Source: Clostridia bacterium
GTDB taxonomy: Bacteria; Bacillota; Clostridia; Christensenellales; Borkfalkiaceae
Reading direction: 5' to 3'
Length of the DNA: 64,000 nucleotides
NCBI GenBank assembly: GCA_017625565.1
Contig: JAGAKN010000017.1
Location: 38,591-102,590 of the forward strand
The translations under genes were made by a program, and so were the position numbers. The notes under the pieces were generated by a model that saw only the letters and a program-made list of their open reading frames with translations, was not told where the DNA came from and did no database searches. Below, piece after piece: positions 34,450-42,641 of this stretch; positions within the stretch are counted from its first letter, which is position 1, and each line of letters opens with the position of its first letter.

Positions 34450-35034
34450 ATGCGACACGATTTTTACGCGTATATGGATAGAATGAAGTATATTAAACGT
34501 TGGCAACTGATGCGTTCGGTACGGGAAGAAAACATTATGGAACATTCCCAAGCGGTCACGTTGATTGCGCACGCGCTAGTGACCGTACACAACGAAGTGT
34601 TCGGGGGAAACGCCGACGTTTTAAAGACGGTGTTATACGCAACCTATCACGAAACTAGCGAAGTTATGACGGGGGACTTGCCCACGCCGATTAAATATTA
34701 CAACCGCAGTATTCAGGGCGCGTATAAAGAACTCGAAAAAAGCGCTTGCGAGAAGATGGTGGGCATGCTCCCTGAAGAGATGCAACACTCTATCGCGCCT
34801 TACGTAGTAGCGGACGAAACGAGCGTGGAATACAAACTCGTCAAGGCGGCGGATCGGTTGGCGGCGTACGTAAAATGCTTAGAGGAATTACGTTCCGGGA
34901 ACGCGGAATTTTCCAAGGCGAAAAAGAGTATTGAAACAGATTTACACAATCGGAAGATGCCGGAAATCGAATATTTCTTTGAAAAGTTTATTCCGTCGTT
35001 CGAGTTGACGTTAGATGAATTAGAATCGCTTTAA
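34450..35034 (+). CDS. yfbR: HD-domain 5'-deoxynucleotidase (YfbR-like)
   Basis: The 194-residue protein aligns along its length with E. coli YfbR: DRMKYIKRWQLMRSVREENIMEHSQAVTLIAHAL, GDLPTPIKYYN, LVKAADRLAAYVKCLEELRSGN and FIPSFELTLDELESL. YfbR dephosphorylates deoxynucleoside 5'-monophosphates using a divalent metal. The histidine of the HD dyad is kept (H67), but the aspartate is glutamate (E68, YHETSE). Activity is likely but the metal site is altered. It lies divergent from the thiT riboswitch; I could not define its promoter. Confidence 0.88.
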   Translation: MRHDFYAYMDRMKYIKRWQLMRSVREENIMEHSQAVTLIAHALVTVHNEVFGGNADVLKTVLYATYHETSEVMTGDLPTPIKYYNRSIQGAYKELEKSACEKMVGMLPEEMQHSIAPYVVADETSVEYKLVKAADRLAAYVKCLEELRSGNAEFSKAKKSIETDLHNRKMPEIEYFFEKFIPSFELTLDELESL

Positions 35035-35085
35035 AATATCACCTAATTTTCAAGAAACGTTAAAACGTTCGACGAAAAAAGGGCG

Positions 35086-35091
35086 TATAAT
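35086..35091 (+). promoter_or_regulatory. -10 element for HtrA-like lipoprotein
   Basis: TATAAT at 35086-35091, 41 bases before the ATG at 35133. No good -35 hexamer is seen at 16-18 bases. Confidence 0.5.
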
Positions 35092-35132
35092 AAAGGATAA
35101 GAAAGGGAATATATAACCGAAGGAAGGATAGT

Positions 35133-36506
35133 ATGAAAAAGGTTTTGAGAGGGATCACGGCGACGGTATGCGCAATTTTGACTGCGACGACGTTCGTGGC
35201 GTGTCAAAAGGAAATTTCTGCCTATGAAATTGCCGTCAAAAACGGTTTCGTCGGCACGGAAGCGGAGTGGCTTGCGAGCTTGCACGGCGCAAACGGGGAA
35301 GACGGCGAAGATATGGACGTGCAAAAATTATACCAAGCGGCAAAAGAAAATGGTTATCAAGGGGAGTTTCTCGATTTTATCAAGGAATTGAATATTCAAG
35401 TCAACGAAGACAACGCCGTGCCGACGATCGCGAAAAACGTCATGTCGGTAGTCAGTATTTATTGCGGTTTCTCCAAGACGCAACAAGTCGGCGGATTTTG
35501 GAACGGCACGAAGAATGAAACGACGTATTACGCGTCTGCTGGCGCAGGGGTAATTATCGACTTGAACAAGCAAGCCGGAAACGCTTGGATTGTCACCAAC
35601 TATCACGTGATTTACGACGCAAGCGGGGACGTCAAAGGCATTTCCGACAATATTTACGCGTACACGTACGGGGCTTTAAACCTTTTTGATCCCGAAAAAG
35701 GGGACGTCAACGGCGACGGAATGAAAGCGACTTACGTTGGCGGAGCAATGGATTACGATATTGCACTTTTAAAAGTAGAAGGCAAAGTGGAAGAACTTGC
35801 GTCTGCGGAAGTGGCGACACCTGCCGATTCCGACGAAGTATCGATCGGAGAGAAAGTGTTTGCTATCGGCAACCCTGACGGCGCGGGAATAGCGGTCACG
35901 GAAGGGGTTATTTCCGTCGAGTCGGAGTATATCGAAATGTCCGCAACGGACGGCGCGCACCGCGCGGTAGATTATCGCGTTATGCGGACGGACGCAGCGA
36001 TCAATCACGGGAATTCCGGTGGCGCGTTGTTTAATGCGAAAGGGGAATTGATCGGGATTACGAATGCGAAAAACGTAAACGACGAAGTAGATAATATGGG
36101 GTATGCGTTGCCGATCACACCCGTAAAATACCTTTGTCAAAACATTGTAGACAACGGCGGTGTGGTAAAACGCGCCATGCTTGGGGTGAAAGTTTCGACG
36201 GTTTCGTCGTCGGCGAAAATCGGTGCGGACGGGAAAATTAGAATTACAGAAGAATTTACCGTTGCGGATGCGGTGAGCATCAAAGACGCAGCGTACGGAA
36301 AACTTAACGCAGGCGACGTTTTGCTCGGTATGCAAATCAACGATGGGGAAAGGGTACGCTTTACAAGGCAATATCAGTTAAGCGATATGTTGTTGACGGT
36401 GCGCAAAGGCGACGTGGTGAAATTGACGATCCGCAATTTGGACGGAATGGAAACGACGGTGGAAATTCGCTTTGACAAAGATGCGTATTTTACGACGTAC
36501 GCATAA
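35133..36506 (+). CDS. HtrA/DegP-like serine protease lipoprotein
   Basis: This 457-residue trypsin-fold protease is anchored by a lipobox (TTFVAC, C24). The catalytic triad is visible: H158 in TNYHVIYD, D209 in MDYDIALLKV and S295 in NHGNSGGALF. A C-terminal PDZ-like domain follows (about 350-450, MLGVKVSTVSS...YGKLNAGDVLLGMQI). Between anchor and protease lies a short GTEAEWLASLHGANGEDGED segment, a collagen-like motif common on clostridial surface proteins. It likely handles misfolded exported proteins. Unlike classical HtrA it has a lipid anchor instead of a membrane span. Confidence 0.9.
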   Translation: MKKVLRGITATVCAILTATTFVACQKEISAYEIAVKNGFVGTEAEWLASLHGANGEDGEDMDVQKLYQAAKENGYQGEFLDFIKELNIQVNEDNAVPTIAKNVMSVVSIYCGFSKTQQVGGFWNGTKNETTYYASAGAGVIIDLNKQAGNAWIVTNYHVIYDASGDVKGISDNIYAYTYGALNLFDPEKGDVNGDGMKATYVGGAMDYDIALLKVEGKVEELASAEVATPADSDEVSIGEKVFAIGNPDGAGIAVTEGVISVESEYIEMSATDGAHRAVDYRVMRTDAAINHGNSGGALFNAKGELIGITNAKNVNDEVDNMGYALPITPVKYLCQNIVDNGGVVKRAMLGVKVSTVSSSAKIGADGKIRITEEFTVADAVSIKDAAYGKLNAGDVLLGMQINDGERVRFTRQYQLSDMLLTVRKGDVVKLTIRNLDGMETTVEIRFDKDAYFTTYA

Positions 36507-36546
36507 GAGCGTATTTTCGAGAGAAGAATACGGCTTGCATAAGCAT

Positions 36547-36575
36547 AGCGCGCTGATTTTAAGGCGCGCTTTTTC
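36547..36575 (+). terminator. Terminator after HtrA-like gene
   Basis: The stem AGCGCGC / GCGCGCT with a ten-base loop and TTTTT run. Confidence 0.75.
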
Positions 36576-36595
36576 TATGAATTTAGGCAATTTAC

Positions 36596-36625
36596 TTGAC
36601 GGACGCGGGGCGTTTATAGTATACT
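36596..36625 (+). promoter_or_regulatory. SigA promoter for FtsK-like gene and mutY
   Basis: TTGACG (36596-36601), 18 bases, TATACT (36620-36625), 30 bases before the ATG at 36656. Confidence 0.75.
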
Positions 36626-36655
36626 GTAAGAAAAGAAAAGGAAAGGGGAAGGGGA

Positions 36656-37420
36656 ATGCGCTCGGAAGAATTTTTGTCTTTGATATCTGAATATTCCAAG
36701 GACAACGACACGTTTGAAACATTCAAAAACGGCTTGCCGATCGGGCAGGACGTCGCAGGGAATATTGCGCTTGCAAGAAAAAAAGAAACGGCTTTGCACG
36801 TACGCAACGTTTGCGTGACAGGGGTAAACCGTAGCGATTTTATCCGTCGGTTTTTAATCACGCTTTCCTGTCTTTACGAGAAACAGGAACTGCAATTTTT
36901 CGTGCTCTCTCCGCACGCGGAATACGGGGAATTGTTGCGTTTGAGAAATATGGATATCACCGTGCCCTATATCCGAACGAAAGCCGATCTCGATCAAGCG
37001 ATCGAAACAGTTCGGGAATTGACGCGTATGCATGAAATGGAACGTGGTTTGCCAAAGCTCGTGCTCGTTTTGGACGGGTTGGACGAACTCCAAAACTGCA
37101 ACGAAAACGGGGATTTGGAAGAATACCGTGCAATTTACGAAACGTTGGCGCGGAAACCGTACGTAGAAATCGTTAGCGGAATGGATTTGAAAAAGAGTAT
37201 TTTCAGCGGGTATCCTGGCGCGATCGTCGGCGTAGGGAATTGTTTGATCAGCATTCAAAGCGAAGGGAAAGCGGACGTCACGTACGTGCAGGAAGATTCG
37301 TCGCTTTCCATGCCCGAGCCGATCAAATTCCCGTCCGAACCGTCGATTACGGAAACGATCATTCTTTTCAATTCCTTATCGAAAACTGCGGAAACGGACG
37401 TAGGGGAAAACGACGCGTGA
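36656..37420 (+). CDS. FtsK/SpoIIIE-like ATPase domain with degenerate P-loop
   Basis: The 254 residues follow the order of the FtsK/EssC core: PIGQDVAGNIALARKKETALHVRNVCVTGVNRSDFIRRFLITLSCLY (Walker A position about 53-60), then LQFFVLSPHAEYGELLRL, then LPKLVLVLDGLDEL (Walker B). The Walker A lacks the GK[ST] signature: TGVNRSDF stands where TGxxGSGKS is expected. ATP hydrolysis by the normal mechanism is therefore doubtful. The stop TGA overlaps the GTG start of mutY. It could be a structural or regulatory remnant of a translocase; the function is not known to me. Confidence 0.6.
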   Translation: MRSEEFLSLISEYSKDNDTFETFKNGLPIGQDVAGNIALARKKETALHVRNVCVTGVNRSDFIRRFLITLSCLYEKQELQFFVLSPHAEYGELLRLRNMDITVPYIRTKADLDQAIETVRELTRMHEMERGLPKLVLVLDGLDELQNCNENGDLEEYRAIYETLARKPYVEIVSGMDLKKSIFSGYPGAIVGVGNCLISIQSEGKADVTYVQEDSSLSMPEPIKFPSEPSITETIILFNSLSKTAETDVGENDA

Positions 37421-38451
37421 AAGAAAGGGATTTTGATTTTCAACGCATACTTGCCCCCTTGCTTTCGTGGTATCGGGCGAACAAACGCGCTTTGCCTTGG
37501 CGTGAAAATCCTACGCCGTATCAGGTATGGGTGTCCGAAATCATGCTACAACAAACGCGAGTGGAAGCCGTCAAGGAGTACTATCGCCGATTTCTCGACG
37601 CGTTGCCAACCGTAGAAGCTTTGGCGGAATGCGAAGAAGAGAAGTTGTTAAAGCTTTGGGAAGGGCTTGGGTATTACAGTCGAGTTCGGAATATGCAAAA
37701 AACGGCAAAAATCCTCCTTTCGGCGTACGGGGGCGAGTTTCCCAACACCAAGGCTGAACTTTGTGCGTTGCCCGGGATCGGCAGTTATACTGCGGGGGCG
37801 ATTTTATCGATTGCGTTTGGGTTGCCTACGCCCGCCGTTGACGGAAACGTGTTCCGCGTGGCGTCCCGTTTGGAAACGAATTCGAGCCTGATTTCCGATC
37901 CGAAATATCGAAAATATTTGGAAGAAACGCTATCTAAAGTCTATCCTGCTACGGGTAAGGATTGCGCGGATTTCACACAGAGCTTATTCGAGCTCGGCGC
38001 GTTGATATGTAAACCCAACCCCGATTGTAGGCTTTGTCCCTTGACGGGGCTATGCCGAGCCTATCAAAAGGGCGTGCAACGGGAATTCCCCGTGTTGCCC
38101 GAAAAGAAAGCCAAGCGCCAAGAAAGCGTTTACGTGTTTATGATCGAAACGCCGTTCGGGTTTTGTATTCGGCGCAGAGAAAGCGGTGTGTTAAAAGGAA
38201 TGAACGAATTCCCGTCTACCATTGTGACGGGGGAAAGCCCTGAAAGCGTGTTGTCGGCTTGGGGGATTACCGAGTTTGAAGAAGTGCGCAGGAAAGCGTT
38301 CACGCATATTTTCACGCATATCCGTTGGAATATCACTTGCCTTTGGCTCAAGACGGAGAGCGCTCCGTTCGACGCCTATACGTTAGACGAACTCGCCGAG
38401 AGCGTATCCTTGCCGACGGCGTTTAAACAGTGTTTGGAAATTTTACGATAA
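37417..38451 (+). CDS. mutY: Adenine DNA glycosylase MutY
   Basis: MutY removes adenine mispaired with 8-oxoguanine. The 344 residues carry WRENPTPYQVWVSEIMLQQTRVE (catalytic Glu region), the helix-hairpin-helix LPGIGSYTAGAI with the later VDGNVFRV aspartate, and the iron-sulfur cysteines CKPNPDCRLCPLTGLC. The first cysteine gap is five residues instead of the usual six. A C-terminal NUDIX-like domain (about 225-344) reads 8-oxoG. The GTG start at 37417 overlaps the upstream stop by three bases (GTGA), giving translational coupling. Confidence 0.93.
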   Translation: MKERDFDFQRILAPLLSWYRANKRALPWRENPTPYQVWVSEIMLQQTRVEAVKEYYRRFLDALPTVEALAECEEEKLLKLWEGLGYYSRVRNMQKTAKILLSAYGGEFPNTKAELCALPGIGSYTAGAILSIAFGLPTPAVDGNVFRVASRLETNSSLISDPKYRKYLEETLSKVYPATGKDCADFTQSLFELGALICKPNPDCRLCPLTGLCRAYQKGVQREFPVLPEKKAKRQESVYVFMIETPFGFCIRRRESGVLKGMNEFPSTIVTGESPESVLSAWGITEFEEVRRKAFTHIFTHIRWNITCLWLKTESAPFDAYTLDELAESVSLPTAFKQCLEILR

Positions 38452-38466
38452 AAAGGAGTAAAGAAA

Positions 38467-39084
38467 ATGAAAGTATTACTTGTGAACGGTAGTTTGCACG
38501 AAAAGGGATGCACGTACACGGCGCTTTGCGAAGTGGCAAAAGCGTTGGAAGCGAACGGCGTAGAAACGGAAATTTACTGGGTAGGAAAGACGAAAATCGG
38601 CGGTTGCATGGGCTGTTGGGCTTGCAAGAAAACAGGGCAATGCGTTTTGGACGACGGCTTAAACGAGTTTGTTGTGAAAGCGGCGGAATTTGACGGCTAC
38701 GTATTTGGTTCGCCCGTATATTATGCGTCCGCGTCGGGGGCGTTGGTTAGCTTTATGGATCGGCTTTTTTATAGCGCGGGCAAGAAACTCGCGTACAAGC
38801 CTGCGGCGGCGGTGGTTAGTTGTAGACGTGCTGGCGCAAGTACGACGTTCGACGTTATCAACAAGTATTTTACCATCAACAACATGCCCGTTGTCGGCGC
38901 GAATTACTGGAACGAAGTACACGGGAATAAGGCGGAAGAAGTGTTGCAAGATGAAGAAGGCTTGCAAACGATGCGCATACTCGGGAACAACATGGCTTGG
39001 CTGTTAAAGTGTATTGAAAAGGGCAAAGAAGCGGGACTTGCGCCTGTAAAGGAACGCAAGATTATGACGAATTTTATCCGTTAA
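38467..39084 (+). CDS. NADPH-dependent FMN reductase / flavodoxin-like protein
   Basis: A 205-residue flavodoxin-fold protein of the NADPH-dependent FMN reductase group. It has MKVLLVNGSLHEKGCTYTAL (flavin phosphate loop), then GCMGCWACKKTGQCVLDDG and GSPVYYASASGALVSFMDR. The CxxCxxC...C pattern near residues 47-60 matches iron-sulfur flavoproteins of anaerobes, but the full cluster motif is not certain. It probably transfers electrons to small molecules. It lies 15 bases after mutY. Confidence 0.85.
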   Translation: MKVLLVNGSLHEKGCTYTALCEVAKALEANGVETEIYWVGKTKIGGCMGCWACKKTGQCVLDDGLNEFVVKAAEFDGYVFGSPVYYASASGALVSFMDRLFYSAGKKLAYKPAAAVVSCRRAGASTTFDVINKYFTINNMPVVGANYWNEVHGNKAEEVLQDEEGLQTMRILGNNMAWLLKCIEKGKEAGLAPVKERKIMTNFIR

Positions 39085-39169
39085 TCGGGTACATTTTTCA
39101 AAAAAGGCGTATATTATATACAAGTAGAGAAATTTTGTAAGGGCGTTTAAAGGACGCAAAGGAGAAGGT

Positions 39170-39745
39170 ATGCAAGAAAAAAACGTGGGCAGAAGAAAAA
39201 TCGTTTCCGTTATCGGGAACAGAAGTATAGAAAAAGACGGCTTGCGATATAAAATTGCGTTCGAGCTGGGGAAAGCGTTGGTAGATAACGGCTATCGTGT
39301 GCAAACGGGCGGATTGCTCGGGGTCATGGAAGCGGTTATGGCAGGTGCGCACGCCTCCGAACATTATCAAGAAGGGGATACGATTGCGTTAGTCCCGTCC
39401 TTTGATACGGAAACGGCGAACGAATACGCGGACATCGTAATCCCGACGGGGTTGGACGTGATGCGTAATGCGTTGGTGGCAAACGCGTATGCCGTAGTCG
39501 GAATCGGTGGCGGAGCAGGTACGCTTTGCGAATACTCGTTCGCGTGGACGTTCGATCGATTGTTGATCGCGTTCGAGAATACAGGGGGTTGGAGCGCGAA
39601 GTTGGCGAACACGCGCATGGATGACGACGTTCGGTATCCCGACGTACCCGACGATCGAGTGTACGGCGTTTCCGAAGTGCAAGACGCGATCAAGATTTTG
39701 AATGAGAATATCGACAAATACACCACTCGGCATAAAGGAATATAA
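39170..39745 (+). CDS. TIGR00725/LOG-like Rossmann protein
   Basis: A 191-residue protein of the lysine-decarboxylase-like/LOG fold. It begins KIVSVIGNRSIEKDG, continues LGKALVDNGYRVQTGGLLGVMEAVMAGA, and has VGIGGGAGTLCEYSFAW, the GGGxGTxxE phosphoribosyl-binding motif. It is closest to the TIGR00725 group of nucleotide- or cofactor-binding proteins. LOG proteins release cytokinin bases from their monophosphates, but that activity should not be assumed here. It has AAAGGAG before the ATG and ends at a terminator. Confidence 0.8.
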   Translation: MQEKNVGRRKIVSVIGNRSIEKDGLRYKIAFELGKALVDNGYRVQTGGLLGVMEAVMAGAHASEHYQEGDTIALVPSFDTETANEYADIVIPTGLDVMRNALVANAYAVVGIGGGAGTLCEYSFAWTFDRLLIAFENTGGWSAKLANTRMDDDVRYPDVPDDRVYGVSEVQDAIKILNENIDKYTTRHKGI

Positions 39746-39754
39746 GAAAAAAAA

Positions 39755-39787
39755 GAACTCCGCTTTGCGACCTGCAAAGCGGAGTTT
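39755..39787. terminator. Convergent terminator
   Basis: A 13-base stem AACTCCGCTTTGC / GCAAAGCGGAGTT, flanked by A8 and T4. It serves the LOG-like gene (+) and the CDF transporter (-). Confidence 0.88.
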
Positions 39788-39803
39788 TCAACGTAAATAG
39801 CTT

Positions 39804-40970
39804 TTATACGAAAGGATGTTCCGCGCGGATCACGCAAAAACAACGGGGGTATTCCCCTTTAATGCGTTCTTCGACGGCGTTTTGCGCCGCTTCCGTCGGC
39901 ATAGCGCAATCGTTTGGAATGAGCAAATCAAAGATGAGATTGACGTTCGTTTCGCCTTTCGTCATACGGAAATCGTGAATACTGAACGTGGGGTTTACGG
40001 CTTTTGCAGAGCGTTCCGCAAGTTCCCGTAATTCGTTGACGAGCGGATCGTTCACCACCAACGGATCGAGATGAATGGTGACGATACACCCAAATTCCGC
40101 GTTCATATCCCGTTCCATCGTGTCCACTTCTTCGTGTGCGACGTTAATGTCGCAGTCGGACGGGATTTCGGCGTGGAAAGAAACGATTTGTCTACCAGGG
40201 CCGTAGTCGTGGACGATTACGTCGTGGATTCCGACGATCCGCGGATAATTTTTCGCGAACTCGTAAATGCTCTTGATAAAATCGGGGTCTGGGGGAGAAC
40301 CGAGCAACAAATCGATGGTTTCTTTCGCCGCGCGTATGCCTGTGAAAAGAATGAAGATCGCGACGAGTATCCCTGCCCAGCCGTCGATTTGCCAGCCGAG
40401 TGTTTTCGCAAAAATCGCGGACGCGAGTACGAGCGCCGTAGCGACGCAATCGGAAAGACTGTCGAAAGCGGACGCTTTGATCGCCGAAGAACGGATGATG
40501 TTCCCGATTTTACGATAAAAGAAGAATAGCCAAATTTTGACGAGTATCGCAACGCTTAAAAATACGAACGTCAACGTATTCACGTTCGGGAGCGACGGGG
40601 AAATAATTTTATTGACGGACGACTTCAAAAGCTCGAACCCGACGAGTAAAATGAGCATATCGACGATAAATCCCGTCACGTATTCCAACCTGCCGTGTCC
40701 CAAGGGGTGTTCCTTGTCGACGGGTTTGCTTGCCAAACGGAACCCGATTAAGGTGACCACGGCAGAACCCGCGTCGGAGAGATTGTTAAAGGAATCGGCA
40801 ATAATGGCAACGGATGCCGCCAAAAGCCCGACGGTCAATTTCCCTGCAAACAGTAGGGCGTTGAGAAAAATCCCCGTGAAGCCTGCAAGAGAAGCATATT
40901 TTCCGCGTACGGCAGGGGATTGCACGTCGTCCTTGTTTTTGATAAACAGTTTAATAAGTAAGTTGGTCAT
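39804..40970 (-). CDS. Cation diffusion facilitator family transporter
   Basis: A 388-residue CDF/CzcD-type exporter of divalent cations (zinc, iron, cobalt or manganese). It has six membrane segments with the metal-binding SFNNLSDAGS and HPLGHGRLEYVTGF in the first half. SAIKASAFDSLSDCVAT (the second D-x3-D pair) and DGWAGILVAIFILFTG follow. The cytoplasmic C-terminal domain (about 220-380) is longer than usual. The start is the ATG at 40970, with GGAG upstream; a TTG at 40982 is less likely. Substrate is not determined. Confidence 0.92.
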   Translation of the reverse strand: MTNLLIKLFIKNKDDVQSPAVRGKYASLAGFTGIFLNALLFAGKLTVGLLAASVAIIADSFNNLSDAGSAVVTLIGFRLASKPVDKEHPLGHGRLEYVTGFIVDMLILLVGFELLKSSVNKIISPSLPNVNTLTFVFLSVAILVKIWLFFFYRKIGNIIRSSAIKASAFDSLSDCVATALVLASAIFAKTLGWQIDGWAGILVAIFILFTGIRAAKETIDLLLGSPPDPDFIKSIYEFAKNYPRIVGIHDVIVHDYGPGRQIVSFHAEIPSDCDINVAHEEVDTMERDMNAEFGCIVTIHLDPLVVNDPLVNELRELAERSAKAVNPTFSIHDFRMTKGETNVNLIFDLLIPNDCAMPTEAAQNAVEERIKGEYPRCFCVIRAEHPFV

Positions 40971-40989
40971 AATGTTCTCCAAAGGAAGA

Positions 40990-41016
40990 AAAAACCGACG
41001 TTTCCGTCGGTTTTTC
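40990..41016 (-). terminator. Terminator after the oadG-like gene
   Basis: The stem AAAAACCGACG / CGTCGGTTTTT with a four-base loop; on the - strand it ends in a T run. Confidence 0.88.
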
Positions 41017-41021
41017 GGCGT

Positions 41022-41249
41022 TTATGGTTGCCGAGAATCGTCTTCGGCAGAACACGCTTCTTCCCGCGCTTTTTTGTATTCGTTTGCTTTTTGAATGAGA
41101 AAGGATACGATCTTGACGGTAAGGATGATCGCTCCGATTACAATAAAAATTGCGAGCAAGCCTTTCCATAAGATTTCCAGCGCCGACATAAGGGAGTCCT
41201 TATTCATAGGATCTAAATTCTTAAAAATTCCGAGTAATGTATTCAACAT
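41022..41249 (-). CDS. OadG-like sodium pump decarboxylase gamma subunit
   Basis: A 75-residue protein with one membrane span (about 29-53, LLAIFIVIGAIILTVKIVSFLI) and a charged tail. Its size, topology and position 15 bases downstream of an OadB gene match the gamma subunit that assembles Na+-translocating decarboxylases. The sequence itself is too short to prove it. The helical N-terminus (LDPMNKDSLMSALEILWKG) is unusual for OadG. Confidence 0.6.
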   Translation of the reverse strand: MLNTLLGIFKNLDPMNKDSLMSALEILWKGLLAIFIVIGAIILTVKIVSFLIQKANEYKKAREEACSAEDDSRQP

Positions 41250-41264
41250 AGTTTTCTCTCCTTA

Positions 41265-42374
41265 TCACAATACCAAGCCGATAATCAAACCGCCGACGAT
41301 TGCCGAAGCGATTTGTCCCGATACGTTCGCGCCGACTGCGTGCATCAACAAGTGGTTGGACGGGTCTTCTTTAATCCCGACTTTTTCCACGACGCGCGCC
41401 GCCATCGGGAATGCGGAAATGCCCGCCGCCCCGATCAGGGGATTGATTTTTTCTTTCGAGAACAAGTTCAGTATTTTCGCGCACATAACGCCCCCGATCG
41501 TATCGAAGACGAACGCAAACAACCCCAAGCCCATAATGATCAACGTTTCTACGGTGATAAAGGCTTCCGCCTGCATTTGAAACGCGATCGTAATCCCAAG
41601 GAGCAAGGTGATGATATTCGAGAACGTCGTTTGCGCCGTTTCGGAAAGGGATTTCAAAACTCCGCATTCTCTAAGCAAATTACCGAACATCAACATTCCG
41701 ACGAGTGAAAGGGATTCGGGAGCGATAATCCCCGAGATGATCGTGACGATAATCGGGAACATAATTCGCATCAGTTGGGGTACTTGTTTCGCGCTGTATT
41801 TCATTTTAATACGGCGTTCTTTTTTCGTCGTACAAAGTTTCATTACGGCAGGTTGTACGATGGGTACGAGCGCCATATACGAATAGGCTACGACCATAAT
41901 CGGTCCGATATATTTGGACGCTAATTCGATAGCGACGTGGATTGCCGTAGGGCCGTCTGCCGCACCGATAATCCCGATGGATGCCGCATCCGTCAAGGGG
42001 AAACCGATCATAACCGCAAGAAGGATGGTGACGAAAATCCCAAGTTGCGCCGCACCCCCTAAAATAAAGAGTTTCGGGTTGGTAAGCAATGGCCCGAAAT
42101 CAATCATACACCCGATTCCGATAAAGAGAAGCAGGGGCATTGCTTCGCTTGCGCTAATCCCGACCTTGAAAAGCGAATGGATAATTCCACCTTCCTGAAT
42201 GACGGGGGAAAGGGGCAAGTTGACGAGAATTGCACCAAAGCCCATGGGTAAGAGCAGCGCAGGTTCCATATCCTTTTTGATCGCCAAGTAAATGAGCAAT
42301 CCGCCGATGACCCACATCGCGAGCATTTTTGGGTTGTCGCCAATGGCTTTAAACCCTTCCAATAAGTAGTCCAT
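41265..42374 (-). CDS. oadB: Na+-translocating decarboxylase beta subunit (OadB family)
   Basis: A 369-residue polytopic membrane protein. The family signatures are LPMGFGAILVNLPL, LLFIGIGCMIDFGPLLTNP, GAADGPTAIHVA (Na+ and proton site) and IGAAGISAFPMAARVV. It couples decarboxylation of a biotin-bound carboxyl group to Na+ export. The ATG at 42374 has AAGGAG upstream. No carboxyltransferase, biotin carrier or acyl-CoA subunit lies in the window, so the substrate (oxaloacetate, methylmalonyl-CoA or glutaconyl-CoA) is open. Confidence 0.93.
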   Translation of the reverse strand: MDYLLEGFKAIGDNPKMLAMWVIGGLLIYLAIKKDMEPALLLPMGFGAILVNLPLSPVIQEGGIIHSLFKVGISASEAMPLLLFIGIGCMIDFGPLLTNPKLFILGGAAQLGIFVTILLAVMIGFPLTDAASIGIIGAADGPTAIHVAIELASKYIGPIMVVAYSYMALVPIVQPAVMKLCTTKKERRIKMKYSAKQVPQLMRIMFPIIVTIISGIIAPESLSLVGMLMFGNLLRECGVLKSLSETAQTTFSNIITLLLGITIAFQMQAEAFITVETLIIMGLGLFAFVFDTIGGVMCAKILNLFSKEKINPLIGAAGISAFPMAARVVEKVGIKEDPSNHLLMHAVGANVSGQIASAIVGGLIIGLVL

Positions 42375-42410
42375 AACGGTCTCCTTTTTCAACATTTTTA
42401 TATATAAGGT

Positions 42411-42439
42411 ATTATATGCGAAAAGGGAAATCTTGTCAA
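42411..42439 (-). promoter_or_regulatory. SigA promoter for oadB-oadG
   Basis: On the - strand: TTGACA (42434-42439), 17 bases, TATAAT (42411-42416). Perfect consensus, 36 bases before the oadB start. Confidence 0.88.
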
Positions 42440-42512
42440 GGGAAAGGGGGGATATTCACAAAATAAAAATATGCAAAAATTGAAAAAAGGTCGAAAAACG
42501 GAGTAAAAACGC

Positions 42513-42541
42513 TTGCCAAAGCAAGAAAAATCCTATATAAT
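42513..42541 (+). promoter_or_regulatory. SigA promoter for rplS
   Basis: TTGCCA (42513-42518), 17 bases, TATAAT (42536-42541). Confidence 0.8.
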
Positions 42542-42557
42542 ATACGTTGACTTCGAG

Positions 42558-42612
42558 CGTTCCTCTGCCTTTTTTTGGGTATGATGAGAAATCATGCAGC
42601 GGGTTATGAACG
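42558..42612 (+). promoter_or_regulatory. Putative L19 (rplS) ribosomal protein leader
   Basis: The leader folds with outer CGTTC / GAACG and an inner hairpin at ATGATGAGAAATCAT, as in leaders known upstream of rplS in Firmicutes. I recognise the layout but could not test it against a covariance model. Confidence 0.55.
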
Positions 42613-42641
42613 TTTCGTAAATAACGGAGGTAAAGTCTAAA

